DNA of 64,000 nucleotides from Planctomycetota bacterium (GTDB taxonomy: Bacteria > Planctomycetota > UBA1135 > GCA-002748355), in the NCBI GenBank assembly GCA_020638795.1, contig JACKHW010000007.1, positions 62,001-126,000 on the forward strand, read 5' to 3'. The notes beneath the pieces were generated by a model. That model did not search any database. It was not told the DNA's origin and saw only the letters and a program-made list of their open reading frames with translations. The position numbers and the translations under genes are program-made. Shown one piece after another: positions 35,377-44,515 of the stretch; within the stretch, counting starts at the first letter, position 1; each line of letters opens with the position of its first letter.

Positions 35377-36468
35377 TTGCTACGATCTCGAATGCGAATC
35401 GGCCTCATCGTCCTGCTGATACCCCCCATCGCGTATGGCATCGGGATCGCGCTCGAGCACCTCGCCTTCGCGCGCCGCGTCGCAGCGCAGCGGTGGTCGC
35501 CCGACGTCTTCCGTGCCCCTCGAGTGATCGACCCCGAACTCGGCATCGTCGGATCCCCGTTCGAACAGGACTCGCGCGACGCGGCAACGACGCGAATCGG
35601 CGCCTTGACGGTCGTCTTGCACGAGAGCCTCGTGCCGCGCCGCCCATCGGAGCGAAGCGCCGATGCGGCGTGGCTGCGCCGGAAGCTCTTCGAGATCGAT
35701 CTCGCAGCGGTTGTGCCGCAAATCCTCTGTATCCCCGGATCGACGGCCGCCCAGCGTGCACGTGCGATCGCACAGCGCGAGTCATCGATCATCGTGTTCA
35801 TGATTTCACCCGAAGACGTTTGGCTCGCGAACGAAACCGATGTCACGACACGCGTGCGCCTGCGACGAACGCCGGACGAGGAGCCGCCCGGGTTCATTGC
35901 TGCCGACGAGGGTGCGGCACGCGCCTCCCTGCGCCGCATCGAAGAACGCGACACGTCCTCGTGGCAACACTTCGCGTCCTGGATACCGCTCGCGCGTGTA
36001 TTCACGAGCGACGAATCGCGTCTCGTCGACGCTGGAGGCGCCTCGGTACCCTCGTGGCTGCTGCCGTGGCGTCGCGAGGGTACACCCGAAGAAACGAGTC
36101 GCTACGCGCCGCTCGAACGAGCGATGGAGTGGCTGGAACAGCAGAAGGGTCGGCAACCCGTGCTCGTCGTTCGCCTGCCAGCCAGCTTCGAAATCGCGGA
36201 CGACCGCCTCACGAGCCTGCTGACCGAACTCGAGCTCGATCCGAGCGACATCGAGAGTCGGCGTTTCGAGCGTCGGATCCAAGACATCGTCACGAGCCAT
36301 GGACTCGACTACCTCGATCTCCGCTCTGCACTCCACGACATCGAACGCCAGGAGGGCGCGAGCGCCTACGAAAACATGGCCGTGCTCGCCCCTTTCACCG
36401 AACGTGCTCGTCGCGTCGTCCTCGCCGCGATCGCGCGTGCAGTGAGACGCTCGGTTCCGCCACGCTGA
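35377..36468 (+). CDS. membrane-anchored exported protein, SGNH-hydrolase-like
   Basis: A 363-residue protein with an N-terminal hydrophobic segment (MRIGLIVLLIPPIAYGIGIAL) that should anchor or export it. Its layout, with LHESLVPRR, a central SxIIVFMISPEDVW strand and a late DYLDLRSAL segment, vaguely resembles SGNH-type acyl transferases or esterases such as those acting on polysaccharides, but no complete catalytic triad is clear. The start could be TTG 35377, which has GGAGGGA 7 bases upstream, or ATG 35392. Function unproven. Confidence 0.6.
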   Translation: MLRSRMRIGLIVLLIPPIAYGIGIALEHLAFARRVAAQRWSPDVFRAPRVIDPELGIVGSPFEQDSRDAATTRIGALTVVLHESLVPRRPSERSADAAWLRRKLFEIDLAAVVPQILCIPGSTAAQRARAIAQRESSIIVFMISPEDVWLANETDVTTRVRLRRTPDEEPPGFIAADEGAARASLRRIEERDTSSWQHFASWIPLARVFTSDESRLVDAGGASVPSWLLPWRREGTPEETSRYAPLERAMEWLEQQKGRQPVLVVRLPASFEIADDRLTSLLTELELDPSDIESRRFERRIQDIVTSHGLDYLDLRSALHDIERQEGASAYENMAVLAPFTERARRVVLAAIARAVRRSVPPR

Positions 36469-36469
36469 A

Positions 36470-36482
36470 GCCGCTGCGCGGC
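36470..36482. terminator. short GC hairpin between convergent stops
   Basis: GCCGC and GCGGC flank a 3-nt loop exactly in the 15-bp gap between the stop at 36468 and the convergent aat stop at 36484. A bidirectional terminator is possible but there is no T-tract. Confidence 0.3.
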
Positions 36483-36483
36483 G

Positions 36484-37170
36484 TCAAGGCGACACCGACG
36501 GTTCGAGGCTCGAGAGGTCGACACGGATGCTCTTGACTCGATCCAGGTGCGCGAGGTAGCGCGTCCTCGGCCACTCCGTGACGCCGAGACTCGCGAGATG
36601 GGGAGTCATGAGTTGTACGTCGATCAGCTCGATTCCGGCCCGCTCCAAGGTCCGGACGAGAGCGATCAAGGCGACCTTGGACATGTCGGTGACGCGATGA
36701 AACTTGCTCTCGGCGGCAAAGAGCGAACCGCACTGCACGCCATAGATTCCACCAACGAGCCGCTCGCCGCTCCAAACTTCGAGGCTGTGCGCATGACCGC
36801 GCCGATGAAGCTCGAGATAGCTCGCGACCATGTCGTCATGGATCCACATCCCATCGGGCCGATCTCTGCTGCACTCGCGCATGACGCGCTCGAAGCAACG
36901 GTTCCACGTGAGGCTGAAATCGTGCCGTGCGAGCACGCGTTTCATGCTGCGCGACACGTGCAAGTCGTTTGACAGCAAGACGGCTCTCGGATCGGGGCAC
37001 CACCAGAGTGGCAATTCATCCTCGCCGTACCACGGAAAGATGCCGAGCTCGTATCCGAACAACACGCGTTCGGGTTCGAGGTCGGCTCCGACGGCCACGA
37101 GATCATCCGTGGCTGCAACCGGATCGGGAAAGGCCGGAGGCGATCCGGGAGCGATGTACGGAATCGTCAC
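36484..37170 (-). CDS. aat: leucyl/phenylalanyl-tRNA--protein transferase
   Basis: A 228-residue enzyme that adds Leu or Phe to N-terminal Arg or Lys of proteins, marking them for ClpAP degradation (N-degron pathway). Family signatures are clear: the GYELGIFPWYGE opening, WWCPDPRAVL, HVSRSMKR, a GMWIHDDMVASYLELHRRGHAHSLEVW stretch in parts, LVGGIYGVQCGSLFAAESKFH and LIDVQLMTPHLASLG. Length is normal. The start is GTG at 37170 with no strong ribosome-binding site. It follows the sigma factor gene by 33 bases. Confidence 0.95.
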   Translation of the reverse strand: MTIPYIAPGSPPAFPDPVAATDDLVAVGADLEPERVLFGYELGIFPWYGEDELPLWWCPDPRAVLLSNDLHVSRSMKRVLARHDFSLTWNRCFERVMRECSRDRPDGMWIHDDMVASYLELHRRGHAHSLEVWSGERLVGGIYGVQCGSLFAAESKFHRVTDMSKVALIALVRTLERAGIELIDVQLMTPHLASLGVTEWPRTRYLAHLDRVKSIRVDLSSLEPSVSP

Positions 37171-37203
37171 CCGCGTATCGTAAGCCGGCGGACGATCACG
37201 GTC

Positions 37204-38280
37204 TCAGATCGTGATCGCTTCTTCGCGCAAACGATCCTTGAGCCGCTGCAACACGCGGGCATGGATTTGACAGATCCGCGCCGGTGACAAGCGGAGTTCG
37301 TGCGCGACGTCTCGCAGCTTCATCCCTTGTAGGTAGTGCAGATCGACGAGCTTCCACTCGGTCGTACTGCAGAGTTCTTCGACGCGACCGAGCAACTCGC
37401 GGTGATACAACGCGGTCAACGGGTGCGTGTCATCACCCGACCCGCGCCCGCGTGCGCCGACCGCGATGATGGAGCCCCCGAGGATATCGATGTCGTCCTC
37501 GTACGCGGAACTGAATCCCGTCGTCGCGTGGACGCCGACGGGCGGATAGGACTGCCGATAGATCGACAATGTCACGCCGAGTTCTTCCGAGACTTCCTCG
37601 TCGGACGGCTCGCGACCGAGATCCTGCCGGAGCTGCTCGACGATAGCATCGCGCTGCGCGAGACGCGATCGCATGAGGCGCGGAAGCCAGTCCATCGCGC
37701 GGAGTTCGTCGACCATCGCGCCATAGACGCGGGTCTTGAGATACGACACGAAGCTGCGCCCCTTCCCGGCGTTGAAGGTCTCGAGGCAGCGAAGCAGACC
37801 GCCGTATCCCGCGTTGCAGAGGTCGTCGATATCGACGCTGCGCGGCAGACGAGAACTGAGGGTCCGCGCGACGTCGGCAACGTCCGGCAGGTGACGCTCG
37901 ATCAGAGCGTCGCGCCATTCCGTACGACGCGAGCGAATCCACCTGCGGAGCAAGACTTCGGAAGAAAGTCCCAAGAGATCTTCGGGATCGATCGGCGCGA
38001 GCGCCTTGCGCTGCGTGCGCGACTTCGCGGACTTTGTTGCAGGCTTCGCACTCTTCGTGTTTCGCACCGAGGGAGTCTTCTGCAGCGGCGTCTTCGACCG
38101 CGAGGAAGCCTCGGCCTGCGCGCGTTTGGCACCACGCGCTCCAGACTTCGACTCAGGCGTTTTCGCGACGCGGGTACTGCGTGCTTCCCCAATACCTTCA
38201 TCGACTCGCGTCGTATGGATCCGCCTCGACGACTTCGTCGTTCGTCTTCGATCCCGTTCGGTTTTCTCGATCAGTGACAT
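37204..38280 (-). CDS. FliA/WhiG-type sigma factor with a histone-H1-like N-terminal tail
   Basis: A 358-residue protein. The C-terminal 245 residues are a group 3 sigma-70 factor: region 2 (HLPDVADVARTLSSRLP, DIDDLCNAGYGGLL, FVSYLKTRVYGAMVDELR), region 3 (WLPRLMRSRLAQRDAI) and region 4 ending LRLSPARICQIHARVLQRLK with the helix-turn-helix. Residues 1-100 are Lys/Arg/Ser/Thr/Ala-rich (KPATKSAKSRTQRKA), resembling a histone H1 tail. GGGAGGG before the ATG is a good ribosome-binding site. No flagellar gene is nearby, so its regulon is unknown; the tail may add non-specific DNA binding. Confidence 0.88.
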   Translation of the reverse strand: MSLIEKTERDRRRTTKSSRRIHTTRVDEGIGEARSTRVAKTPESKSGARGAKRAQAEASSRSKTPLQKTPSVRNTKSAKPATKSAKSRTQRKALAPIDPEDLLGLSSEVLLRRWIRSRRTEWRDALIERHLPDVADVARTLSSRLPRSVDIDDLCNAGYGGLLRCLETFNAGKGRSFVSYLKTRVYGAMVDELRAMDWLPRLMRSRLAQRDAIVEQLRQDLGREPSDEEVSEELGVTLSIYRQSYPPVGVHATTGFSSAYEDDIDILGGSIIAVGARGRGSGDDTHPLTALYHRELLGRVEELCSTTEWKLVDLHYLQGMKLRDVAHELRLSPARICQIHARVLQRLKDRLREEAITI

Positions 38281-38422
38281 GGATCAACCCTCCCGTTGAT
38301 CATGACCAGCCGTCTCGACGCACCGAAGTGCTCGACGCGCGCAGTGTACGCGCTCGACTGCGTTGGAGTGTACGCATTCGTCGCGCCGCAACAACGAAAA
38401 GCATCGAAGCATGTACGCTTTG

Positions 38423-38923
38423 TCAGGACGTGCGATCGAATCGCCCTGCGATCTCGTACGTGAGTCGTGTGAGTATGGCGCGCTCCGCGATCTTCATTCG
38501 TTCGAGCTCGCGTGCATCGTGATCGTCGTATCCGCACAGATGCAAGGCACCGTGCACGACATAGAGTGCGCACTCTGCCACCCACGCATTTCCGTGATCG
38601 CTCGCTTGTCGAGCGGCGTGTTCGACGTCGACGACGAGTTCCCCATCGGCGAATTCGAAACCTCCGCGTGCCGATTCATCGTTCGCGTCTTCGTCCTGCA
38701 ACCGGAAGCTGATGACGTCCGTGACCGTGTCGTCCCCCAAATACTCAGCATGCAGCCGACGGATCTCGGCATCGCCGCACAGGTAGACCGAGAGCGCGAG
38801 TCGTCGCTTCTCGTGATCGAACACGGCCTCGAGCACACGCTCGACGAAGTCGCTGGGGTCACGATCGATCTCGGCGGGAAGGTCGAGTCCCTCTTCGACC
38901 GCGACTTCGGGCCAGTGCGACAT
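38423..38923 (-). CDS. ybeY: endoribonuclease YbeY (rRNA maturation factor)
   Basis: A 166-residue zinc-dependent endoribonuclease needed for 16S rRNA 3' processing and ribosome quality control. The zinc motif HGALHLCGYDDHD is present, with TDVISFRL upstream as usual. LGDDTVTDV and GELVVDVE (for GDIVI) also fit. It starts 5 bases after the phoH stop, and the phoH-ybeY pair is conserved widely in bacteria. Confidence 0.95.
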   Translation of the reverse strand: MSHWPEVAVEEGLDLPAEIDRDPSDFVERVLEAVFDHEKRRLALSVYLCGDAEIRRLHAEYLGDDTVTDVISFRLQDEDANDESARGGFEFADGELVVDVEHAARQASDHGNAWVAECALYVVHGALHLCGYDDHDARELERMKIAERAILTRLTYEIAGRFDRTS

Positions 38924-38928
38924 CGATC

Positions 38929-39939
38929 TCAGCGCTTCTGGCGGGACCCGCGCACCGGATTTGCCGCACGATCCTCCGGCGACGGCATCCGATTTTGGGA
39001 GGACTCGTAGGCATCCACGATGCGCTGCACGATCGGATGGCGCACGATGTCCTCGCGATCGAGACGGACGACCGTGAGCCCCTGCACGCCTTCGAGCCGT
39101 CGAATCGCATCGGCGAGCCCCGACGGCGTTCCACGTTGGAGGTCGACCTGGGTAAGGTCTCCGGTAACGACGACCTGCGAGCGCTCGCCCATACGAGTCA
39201 AGAACATGCGCATCTGTGAGACGGTCGTGTTCTGCGCTTCGTCGAGGATGATGAATGCGTCGTTGAGCGTGCGTCCCCGCATGAACGCGAGCGGACAGAC
39301 CTCGATGACGTCGTTCTCGAGGTAGCGTTGCGTCAGTGCCGGATCGAGGATGTTGCCGAGCGCGTCGTACAGGGGCCGCAGGTACGGATTGACCTTGGCT
39401 TGGAAGTCACCCGGCAGAAAGCCGAGCTTCTCTCCGGCCTCGACCGCCGGCCGGCACAGTACGATCTTCTGGAAGCGCCCTTCTCGAAGCGACGCGACCG
39501 CGGCGGCTACTGCGAGATACGTCTTGCCGGTTCCTGCCGGGCCGACCGCGAAGCACACGGTGTTCTTCTCGAGAGCACGCAAGTAGTTCCGCTGACCATC
39601 GGTACGCGCGCGAACGCCTGCGCGCTTCGCTGCAGGCATGGCGACGCGCTGGGCCGGAGATGGCCGCTTCTGACCATCTTCTTCGTGATCGTCGCCGCGC
39701 ACCCACCGCTCGAAGTCGGCATGCGACACCGGATGACCGCGCCTGAGGTTGCGCAGCGCACGTTCGACGATCGACCGGGCACGCGTGACGTCGTCTTCTT
39801 CGCCCAGGAGCTTCAGGATGTCGCCGCGAGCGACCAACTGTACGCCGAACTCGTCGTGAAAGAGCTTTGCCGTACGATCGAGCGGACCGAGCAGCGTGCG
39901 TGCTTCATCGTGGTTGCGGAGCCGGATTTCGATACTCAC
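38929..39939 (-). CDS. phoH: PhoH-family ATPase
   Basis: A 336-residue protein. A short N-terminal KH-like part (MSIEIRLRNHDEARTLLG) is followed by the PhoH ATPase domain with Walker A GPAGTGKT (133-140), Walker B and DEAQN (233-237), and TGDLTQVDL. PhoH/PhoL proteins are ATP-dependent RNA-acting enzymes linked to YbeY and ribosome metabolism. The GTG start overlaps the cdsA stop (GTGA). A far longer open frame upstream is the shadow of cdsA. Confidence 0.94.
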   Translation of the reverse strand: MSIEIRLRNHDEARTLLGPLDRTAKLFHDEFGVQLVARGDILKLLGEEDDVTRARSIVERALRNLRRGHPVSHADFERWVRGDDHEEDGQKRPSPAQRVAMPAAKRAGVRARTDGQRNYLRALEKNTVCFAVGPAGTGKTYLAVAAAVASLREGRFQKIVLCRPAVEAGEKLGFLPGDFQAKVNPYLRPLYDALGNILDPALTQRYLENDVIEVCPLAFMRGRTLNDAFIILDEAQNTTVSQMRMFLTRMGERSQVVVTGDLTQVDLQRGTPSGLADAIRRLEGVQGLTVVRLDREDIVRHPIVQRIVDAYESSQNRMPSPEDRAANPVRGSRQKR

Positions 39940-40796
39940 GTGATGCGGACGATAACGAAGAAGAATGCAGGGAGTGCGAACAGCAGGGAATCGACCAAGT
40001 CGAGCATGCCACCGTGCTCTGGCAACATGTGCGATGAATCTTTGACGCCACAACGGCGCTTGAGCAGGGATTCGACGAGGTCCCCGAGCTGAGCCATCAG
40101 ATTGACGACAGCCGAGAGGACCACGACGAAAATCGTGTCCAGCCCCGTCATTCGATGCAACAATAGCGGCGCGAGCAGTGCGCCGACGACGCAGGCGAAG
40201 ACGAGACTGCCGATGCAGCCTTCGAGAGACTTGCCAGGGCTCACGTGCGGGATGAACTTGCGGCGACCGATCGCGATGCCGACGAAGTATCCACCGATAT
40301 CGCCGCACTTCGCGACGACGACGGCCCAGAACAGTGCATCGACGTTCCGGAGCGCGAGTCCCTGGGCGAAGAACAGTGGCCAAGCGATCAACACGAACCC
40401 GAGCAAATTGGCTCCGAGTTCTTCGAGCCCGCGCGCCATCCGCGTCCTCGTCAACGCGCGCACCGATCCGACGCCGAGCAACGACAGGGTCACGATGACG
40501 ACCGGATACAGTTCGGTGTCGAGCTGCGACCACGAATCGAAGAAGAACGGCATCGCGTGCAGCACGAGCGCCGCGAAGATGCTCAGCCGCCGCCCGACCG
40601 GAAAGCCAGCGCCGCGCATCATCGTCACGTATTCGAACATCGAGATCATCGCGATGACGTACAGAAGGCCCGCTGCGGCGCGGCCGTGGGTCACCGATCG
40701 ATCGAGAACGAAGACGACGGCGATGACCGCGATGAGCGTCGGTCCGATGATGAGTCGCGTGCGTAGAGCACGCTTGCCCGCCGTGTCGAGTGCCAT
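39936..40796 (-). CDS. cdsA: phosphatidate cytidylyltransferase
   Basis: A 286-residue polytopic membrane enzyme that makes CDP-diacylglycerol from phosphatidic acid and CTP for phospholipid synthesis. The family signature near the C-terminus is readable (SLLKRRCGVKDSSHMLPEHG then GMLDLVDS), but the usual Asp-Arg-x-Asp appears as Asp-Leu-Val-Asp, a slight departure. KCGDIGGYFVGIAIGRRK is also typical. Start ATG 40796 overlaps the uppS stop (TGATG). Confidence 0.93.
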   Translation of the reverse strand: MALDTAGKRALRTRLIIGPTLIAVIAVVFVLDRSVTHGRAAAGLLYVIAMISMFEYVTMMRGAGFPVGRRLSIFAALVLHAMPFFFDSWSQLDTELYPVVIVTLSLLGVGSVRALTRTRMARGLEELGANLLGFVLIAWPLFFAQGLALRNVDALFWAVVVAKCGDIGGYFVGIAIGRRKFIPHVSPGKSLEGCIGSLVFACVVGALLAPLLLHRMTGLDTIFVVVLSAVVNLMAQLGDLVESLLKRRCGVKDSSHMLPEHGGMLDLVDSLLFALPAFFFVIVRIT

Positions 40797-41626
40797 CAGC
40801 GCGGCGAAATCTCCGGCCCACGCGCGGAGGTGCGGACGGACTGCGCGTCGCCTTCGTATTCTTCGGCCTCCTCGCGCGAGATCCGTCCGTAGCGACGATC
40901 GCGACCAGCGTAGGCTTCGAATGCGCGGTGCAGTTCGCGCTCGTCGAAATCCGGCCAGCAGGTTTCCGTCACGTAGAATTCCGCGTAGCTGATCTGCCAC
41001 AGCAAGAAGTTGCTGACGCGCATCTGGCCCGCGGTACGAATCAGGAGGTCGGGATCCGGCAACTCGGGCCGGTAGAGACGCGACGCGAACGCACGCTCGT
41101 CGATGTCGTCGATGTCGATCTCGCCTTGCATTGCTGCGCGCGCGAGTTCGCGCGCCGCATCGACGACTTCTTGGCGCCCCCCGTACGAAAGCGCGAGACA
41201 CAGAGTCAAACCGGTGTTGTCCTTGGTCATCGCTTCGGTCTCGTGCAGCGTCCCGCGAATGTCCGCAGGCAACGCCTCGATTCGACCGCAGTGCGTGAGT
41301 CGCACGTTGTTGTCCATGAGCGTCGGACGCTCGGCAACGAGGAACTCGCCGAGCGTCTTCATCAAGAAATCGACCTCGGCTTTCGGGCGAGACCAGTTCT
41401 CGGTGGAGAACGCATAGAGATACAGCGCTTCGAGACCGAGACGAGCGCACTCGGTCACCGTCGTGCGCACGGCGTCGACACCCTTGCGATGCCCACGGAT
41501 GCGCAAGAACCCGCGCTTACGCGCCCATCGACCGTTGCCATCCATGATCACCGCAACCGAACGAGGAAGCACGCCTTTGCCCTGCGCCGTCCGGTCGTTG
41601 TCTCGCGTACTCAAGATCGTCGTCAA
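40796..41626 (-). CDS. uppS: isoprenyl (undecaprenyl) diphosphate synthase
   Basis: About 276 residues. This cis-prenyltransferase makes the C55 lipid carrier for peptidoglycan and other polysaccharides. Motifs include VAVIMDGNGRWA with the catalytic Asp, RGHRKGVDA, YAFSTENWSRP, RLYRPELPDPDLLIRTAGQMRVSNFLLWQ in parts, and SYAEFYVTETCWPDF. The start is a TTG (41626) overlapping the purA stop, or a TTG 12 bases later; there is no ATG before MDGNG. Confidence 0.94.
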   Translation of the reverse strand: MTTILSTRDNDRTAQGKGVLPRSVAVIMDGNGRWARKRGFLRIRGHRKGVDAVRTTVTECARLGLEALYLYAFSTENWSRPKAEVDFLMKTLGEFLVAERPTLMDNNVRLTHCGRIEALPADIRGTLHETEAMTKDNTGLTLCLALSYGGRQEVVDAARELARAAMQGEIDIDDIDERAFASRLYRPELPDPDLLIRTAGQMRVSNFLLWQISYAEFYVTETCWPDFDERELHRAFEAYAGRDRRYGRISREEAEEYEGDAQSVRTSARGPEISPR

Positions 41627-42909
41627 ACTCGCTGCACGTGGAGGACTTGGTCCCGTTCGGGCCCGATCGAAACGAGGGGAATCGGCACGTGCACGATGGA
41701 CTCGATCTTGCGAACGAAGGACTTGGCCGCCTCGGGCAGGTCCTCGAATCGTCCGCATGCGGCGATTTCCTCGTCGAAACCAGTCAGGACATCGTACACC
41801 GGTTCGAACTCTCCGATGCGAGGATGTCCTGCTGGCCACTCGCGGACGATCTCGTCGCCGCGCTGATACGCGACCGCGATGCGGATCTCGTCGAACGTCG
41901 ACAGCACGTCGAGCATCGTCAAATACAGCGCGTCGGCGCCGCTGATCGCGCACGCGTAGCGCAGCGCGACCGCATCGAGCCAGCCGCATCGCCTCGGGCG
42001 GCCGGTCGTCGTGCCGAACTCGCGTCCACGTTCGCGGATCCGTGCACCGATTTCGTCTTGGAGTTCCGTAGGGAACGGTCCTTCGCCGACACGGGTCGAA
42101 TAGGCTTTCGCCACGAGAATCACTTCGTCGACCGCACGCGGGGACACACCGGCACCACCACCGAGCCCGCTCATGCCGACGGACGTCGACGTCACGTACG
42201 GGTAGGTACCGAGATCGACGTCGAGCATCAAACCCTGTGCCCCTTCGAAGAGCACCTGCTCACCACGCGCGAGCGCGTTTCGACACACGAGGCCCGTGTC
42301 TTCAGCCGCCGCGAGAAGCGGACGCGTGACTTCGATCAGCTCCTCCGCCAGCGCTTCGGGATCGACGGGAGATTGTTGTACGCCTTCCAAGAAGCGATTC
42401 TTCTCGATCGCCGCCGCGCGAAGACGCGCGCGCAAGAACGCGGGGTCCTCGAGGTCGCCAAAGCGCAGCCCGGCCCGACTCGCACGATCCTGGTAGGCGG
42501 GACCGATACCGCGACCGGTCGTGCCGATCTTGCCGGGACCACGCAGCTCCTCCATCAGGGCATCGATGCGACGGTGCCACGGAAGGATGAGGTGCGCGGA
42601 CCGACTGATGCGGAGGTTGCGACCCGGCTCGACGCGGATCCCCCCTTTCTCGAGGCTCTCGATCTCACGGACCAGGTGCCACGGATCGATGACGACACCA
42701 GGCCCGATCAGGTTGATGACGTTGTCGCGGAACACGCCGGACGGAAGCAGGTGCACCGCGAATTTGCGATCCCCGATCACGACCGTGTGCCCTGCGTTGT
42801 TGCCGCCGCTGAAGCGCACGACATAGTCGGCGCCTTCCGCGAGTCGGTCGATGATCTTGCCTTTGCCTTCGTCACCCCATTGGGCGCCGAGGACGCATCT
42901 CGCTGGCAT
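41623..42909 (-). CDS. purA: adenylosuccinate synthetase
   Basis: A 428-residue GTP-dependent enzyme that joins aspartate to IMP in the first committed step of AMP synthesis. The N-terminal GAQWGDEGKGKIID is the phosphate-binding signature. NAGHTVV, GVVIDP, TTGRGIGPAYQDR and FEGAQGLMLDVDLGTYP are all typical. Length is normal. It begins the operon purA-uppS-cdsA-phoH-ybeY, in which each gene overlaps or nearly touches the next. Confidence 0.96.
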   Translation of the reverse strand: MPARCVLGAQWGDEGKGKIIDRLAEGADYVVRFSGGNNAGHTVVIGDRKFAVHLLPSGVFRDNVINLIGPGVVIDPWHLVREIESLEKGGIRVEPGRNLRISRSAHLILPWHRRIDALMEELRGPGKIGTTGRGIGPAYQDRASRAGLRFGDLEDPAFLRARLRAAAIEKNRFLEGVQQSPVDPEALAEELIEVTRPLLAAAEDTGLVCRNALARGEQVLFEGAQGLMLDVDLGTYPYVTSTSVGMSGLGGGAGVSPRAVDEVILVAKAYSTRVGEGPFPTELQDEIGARIRERGREFGTTTGRPRRCGWLDAVALRYACAISGADALYLTMLDVLSTFDEIRIAVAYQRGDEIVREWPAGHPRIGEFEPVYDVLTGFDEEIAACGRFEDLPEAAKSFVRKIESIVHVPIPLVSIGPERDQVLHVQRV

Positions 42910-43053
42910 CGTGCCCCTGACCCGGAACCGGGCGCCAAGAAAAGCGGCGGAGTGTAGCGCGCTGGCGTCAAAGTCCAAGGCGACACGCCAGCTGCACGCG
43001 CCACCAGGCGAGCGGGCGAACGATGCCACCGAAGACTTGCAGGCACGACCGCT

Positions 43054-44316
43054 ATGTATACGCTATACCGAATGTCAAACCCCCCGATCCAACGCATGCT
43101 GCACGCCTATCTGGATGCGCTGACGGCCGATGCCCGGCTGCCGGCGCCGATGCTCGAACGCCTTCGTGTCGAGTGCCGGGTCGGCATCCGCTCGCTCCTC
43201 CGGTATCGCTACACGGATCCCCATGAGCTGCTCGCCGGAGACGGCGGCGTCGACATCCTTCACGACGTGGTCTCCGACGCCCTGTCCGGCCGCATCGGCA
43301 GTGCGAAAGGGGACGTCCTGCGGTCGATGAGCCGAGCGGCGTACGATCGCTTTCGACGCGGACGATCGGCGCGCGCGGTGCAGGGCCTCGAGCTCGTGGA
43401 GTCCACGTTGCCGAACGAGCCGAGCGCCTTGACCCGCTCTTCCACTGCCGGCACCGAGCCGGATCCGATCTCGATGGGAATCGAGTCGTGTACGGACGAA
43501 ATCGACGTGGACGTACTCAGGCGAGCCGTGAGCGGCACGTTCCAGAAGCGCGGCGGTGGTATCCGCATCGAACGGCTCGCCGATTCGCTCGGCCTCTCGC
43601 GGCGCGTATTGAAACGACGCTTGGACGCGATCGGTTCGAACCTCGGACGCGACGACGCGCGCAACGAATTCTGGCTCGCGCGCCTAGCCGAGACGTTTGT
43701 CGCGCTACTCCAAGAGAACCTCGAGGCGACGTCGTCCAGTCTCGTGCCGACCGCACCACTGCGCACCGCGAGCCTCGTGCGTGCCAAGGTCTTGCTCCAA
43801 CGATTGAAGTTCGTGACCTTCACGGCCGACGTGCGCCTCGCGGTGCGAGAAGCGCGACGTGTGGTTCGTGAGAGATCCAGCGATCCGAAGACACTCGAAG
43901 CCATTGCACGCGGACTTGGCGGCGATGCGTTTTCGATCGACCTCATCGCCGCCGAACGCGCACTCGCGGAGCGCAGGCTCGAAGCCGCGCACCGACGGCT
44001 CGACGATCTCGAACGCGCGCCCCGCAATCAGGGTGCGGCGCGGCGCGACGACCTTTTGCGGTTGGCACGCACGCGATGCCTGACGGCCCAAGGTCGAGTG
44101 CACGAAGCCGCGGAACATCTCGAAGACATCGCGAGCGTGCAGCGACAGGATCCGGTCCTCGGCTACAACCGGCTGGTGCTCGCCCGCAGGACATCGAACG
44201 CGACACGCGCCCGTCAAGCGCGACGCGACCTCGAGAATCTACTCGCGCGCGACGGTTCGGTACGCCCGCTCGTGCGTCATCGAATTCGCGCTGCACTCGC
44301 GCGGCTGGGTTCGTGA
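43054..44316 (+). CDS. hypothetical helical protein with sigma-like/HTH N-terminal half
   Basis: A 420-residue all-helical protein of no recognised family. Residues about 60-115 (LHDVVSDALSGR, MSRAAYDRFRRG) loosely resemble a sigma region 2 layout. IRIERLADSLGLSRRVLKRRLDAI near 170-195 looks like a helix-turn-helix. The C-terminal half has paired helices (RALAERRLEAAHRRLDDLE, QGRVHEAAEHLEDIA) like TPR repeats. It may be a regulator. Start is ATG 43054 or 43072. It is divergent from purA. Confidence 0.65.
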   Translation: MYTLYRMSNPPIQRMLHAYLDALTADARLPAPMLERLRVECRVGIRSLLRYRYTDPHELLAGDGGVDILHDVVSDALSGRIGSAKGDVLRSMSRAAYDRFRRGRSARAVQGLELVESTLPNEPSALTRSSTAGTEPDPISMGIESCTDEIDVDVLRRAVSGTFQKRGGGIRIERLADSLGLSRRVLKRRLDAIGSNLGRDDARNEFWLARLAETFVALLQENLEATSSSLVPTAPLRTASLVRAKVLLQRLKFVTFTADVRLAVREARRVVRERSSDPKTLEAIARGLGGDAFSIDLIAAERALAERRLEAAHRRLDDLERAPRNQGAARRDDLLRLARTRCLTAQGRVHEAAEHLEDIASVQRQDPVLGYNRLVLARRTSNATRARQARRDLENLLARDGSVRPLVRHRIRAALARLGS

Positions 44317-44515
44317 TCGAGAAGCACTGCGTGTGAACGTTCGATGCCGTCGCGCGTTGTCCGAAGCTCGGCGTGCACCTTCCAGCGAACACGCGTTGCG
44401 CGGACAATGGGACGCGCGACTTCGGCCGCACTCGGTGGTCTTCGAACTGCTCGAGCACGCCGGGCTCGCCTCCCCATTGATCTTGCAACTTGGCTCCACA
44501 ACGCAGGGACTTCTG

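Noticed and set aside
33777..36005. 742-codon minus-strand open frame
   Set aside because: Runs antisense through three better supported genes (lipoprotein, Nudix, anchored protein); Arg-rich shadow.
37204..38280. Flagellar sigma factor fliA as a confident gene name
   Set aside because: No flagellar genes nearby and an unusual tail; only the sigma type can be claimed.
39936..41450. Long frame giving phosphatidate cytidylyltransferase an extra 218 residues
   Set aside because: The extension is the out-of-frame image of uppS; the real start at 40796 overlaps the uppS stop.
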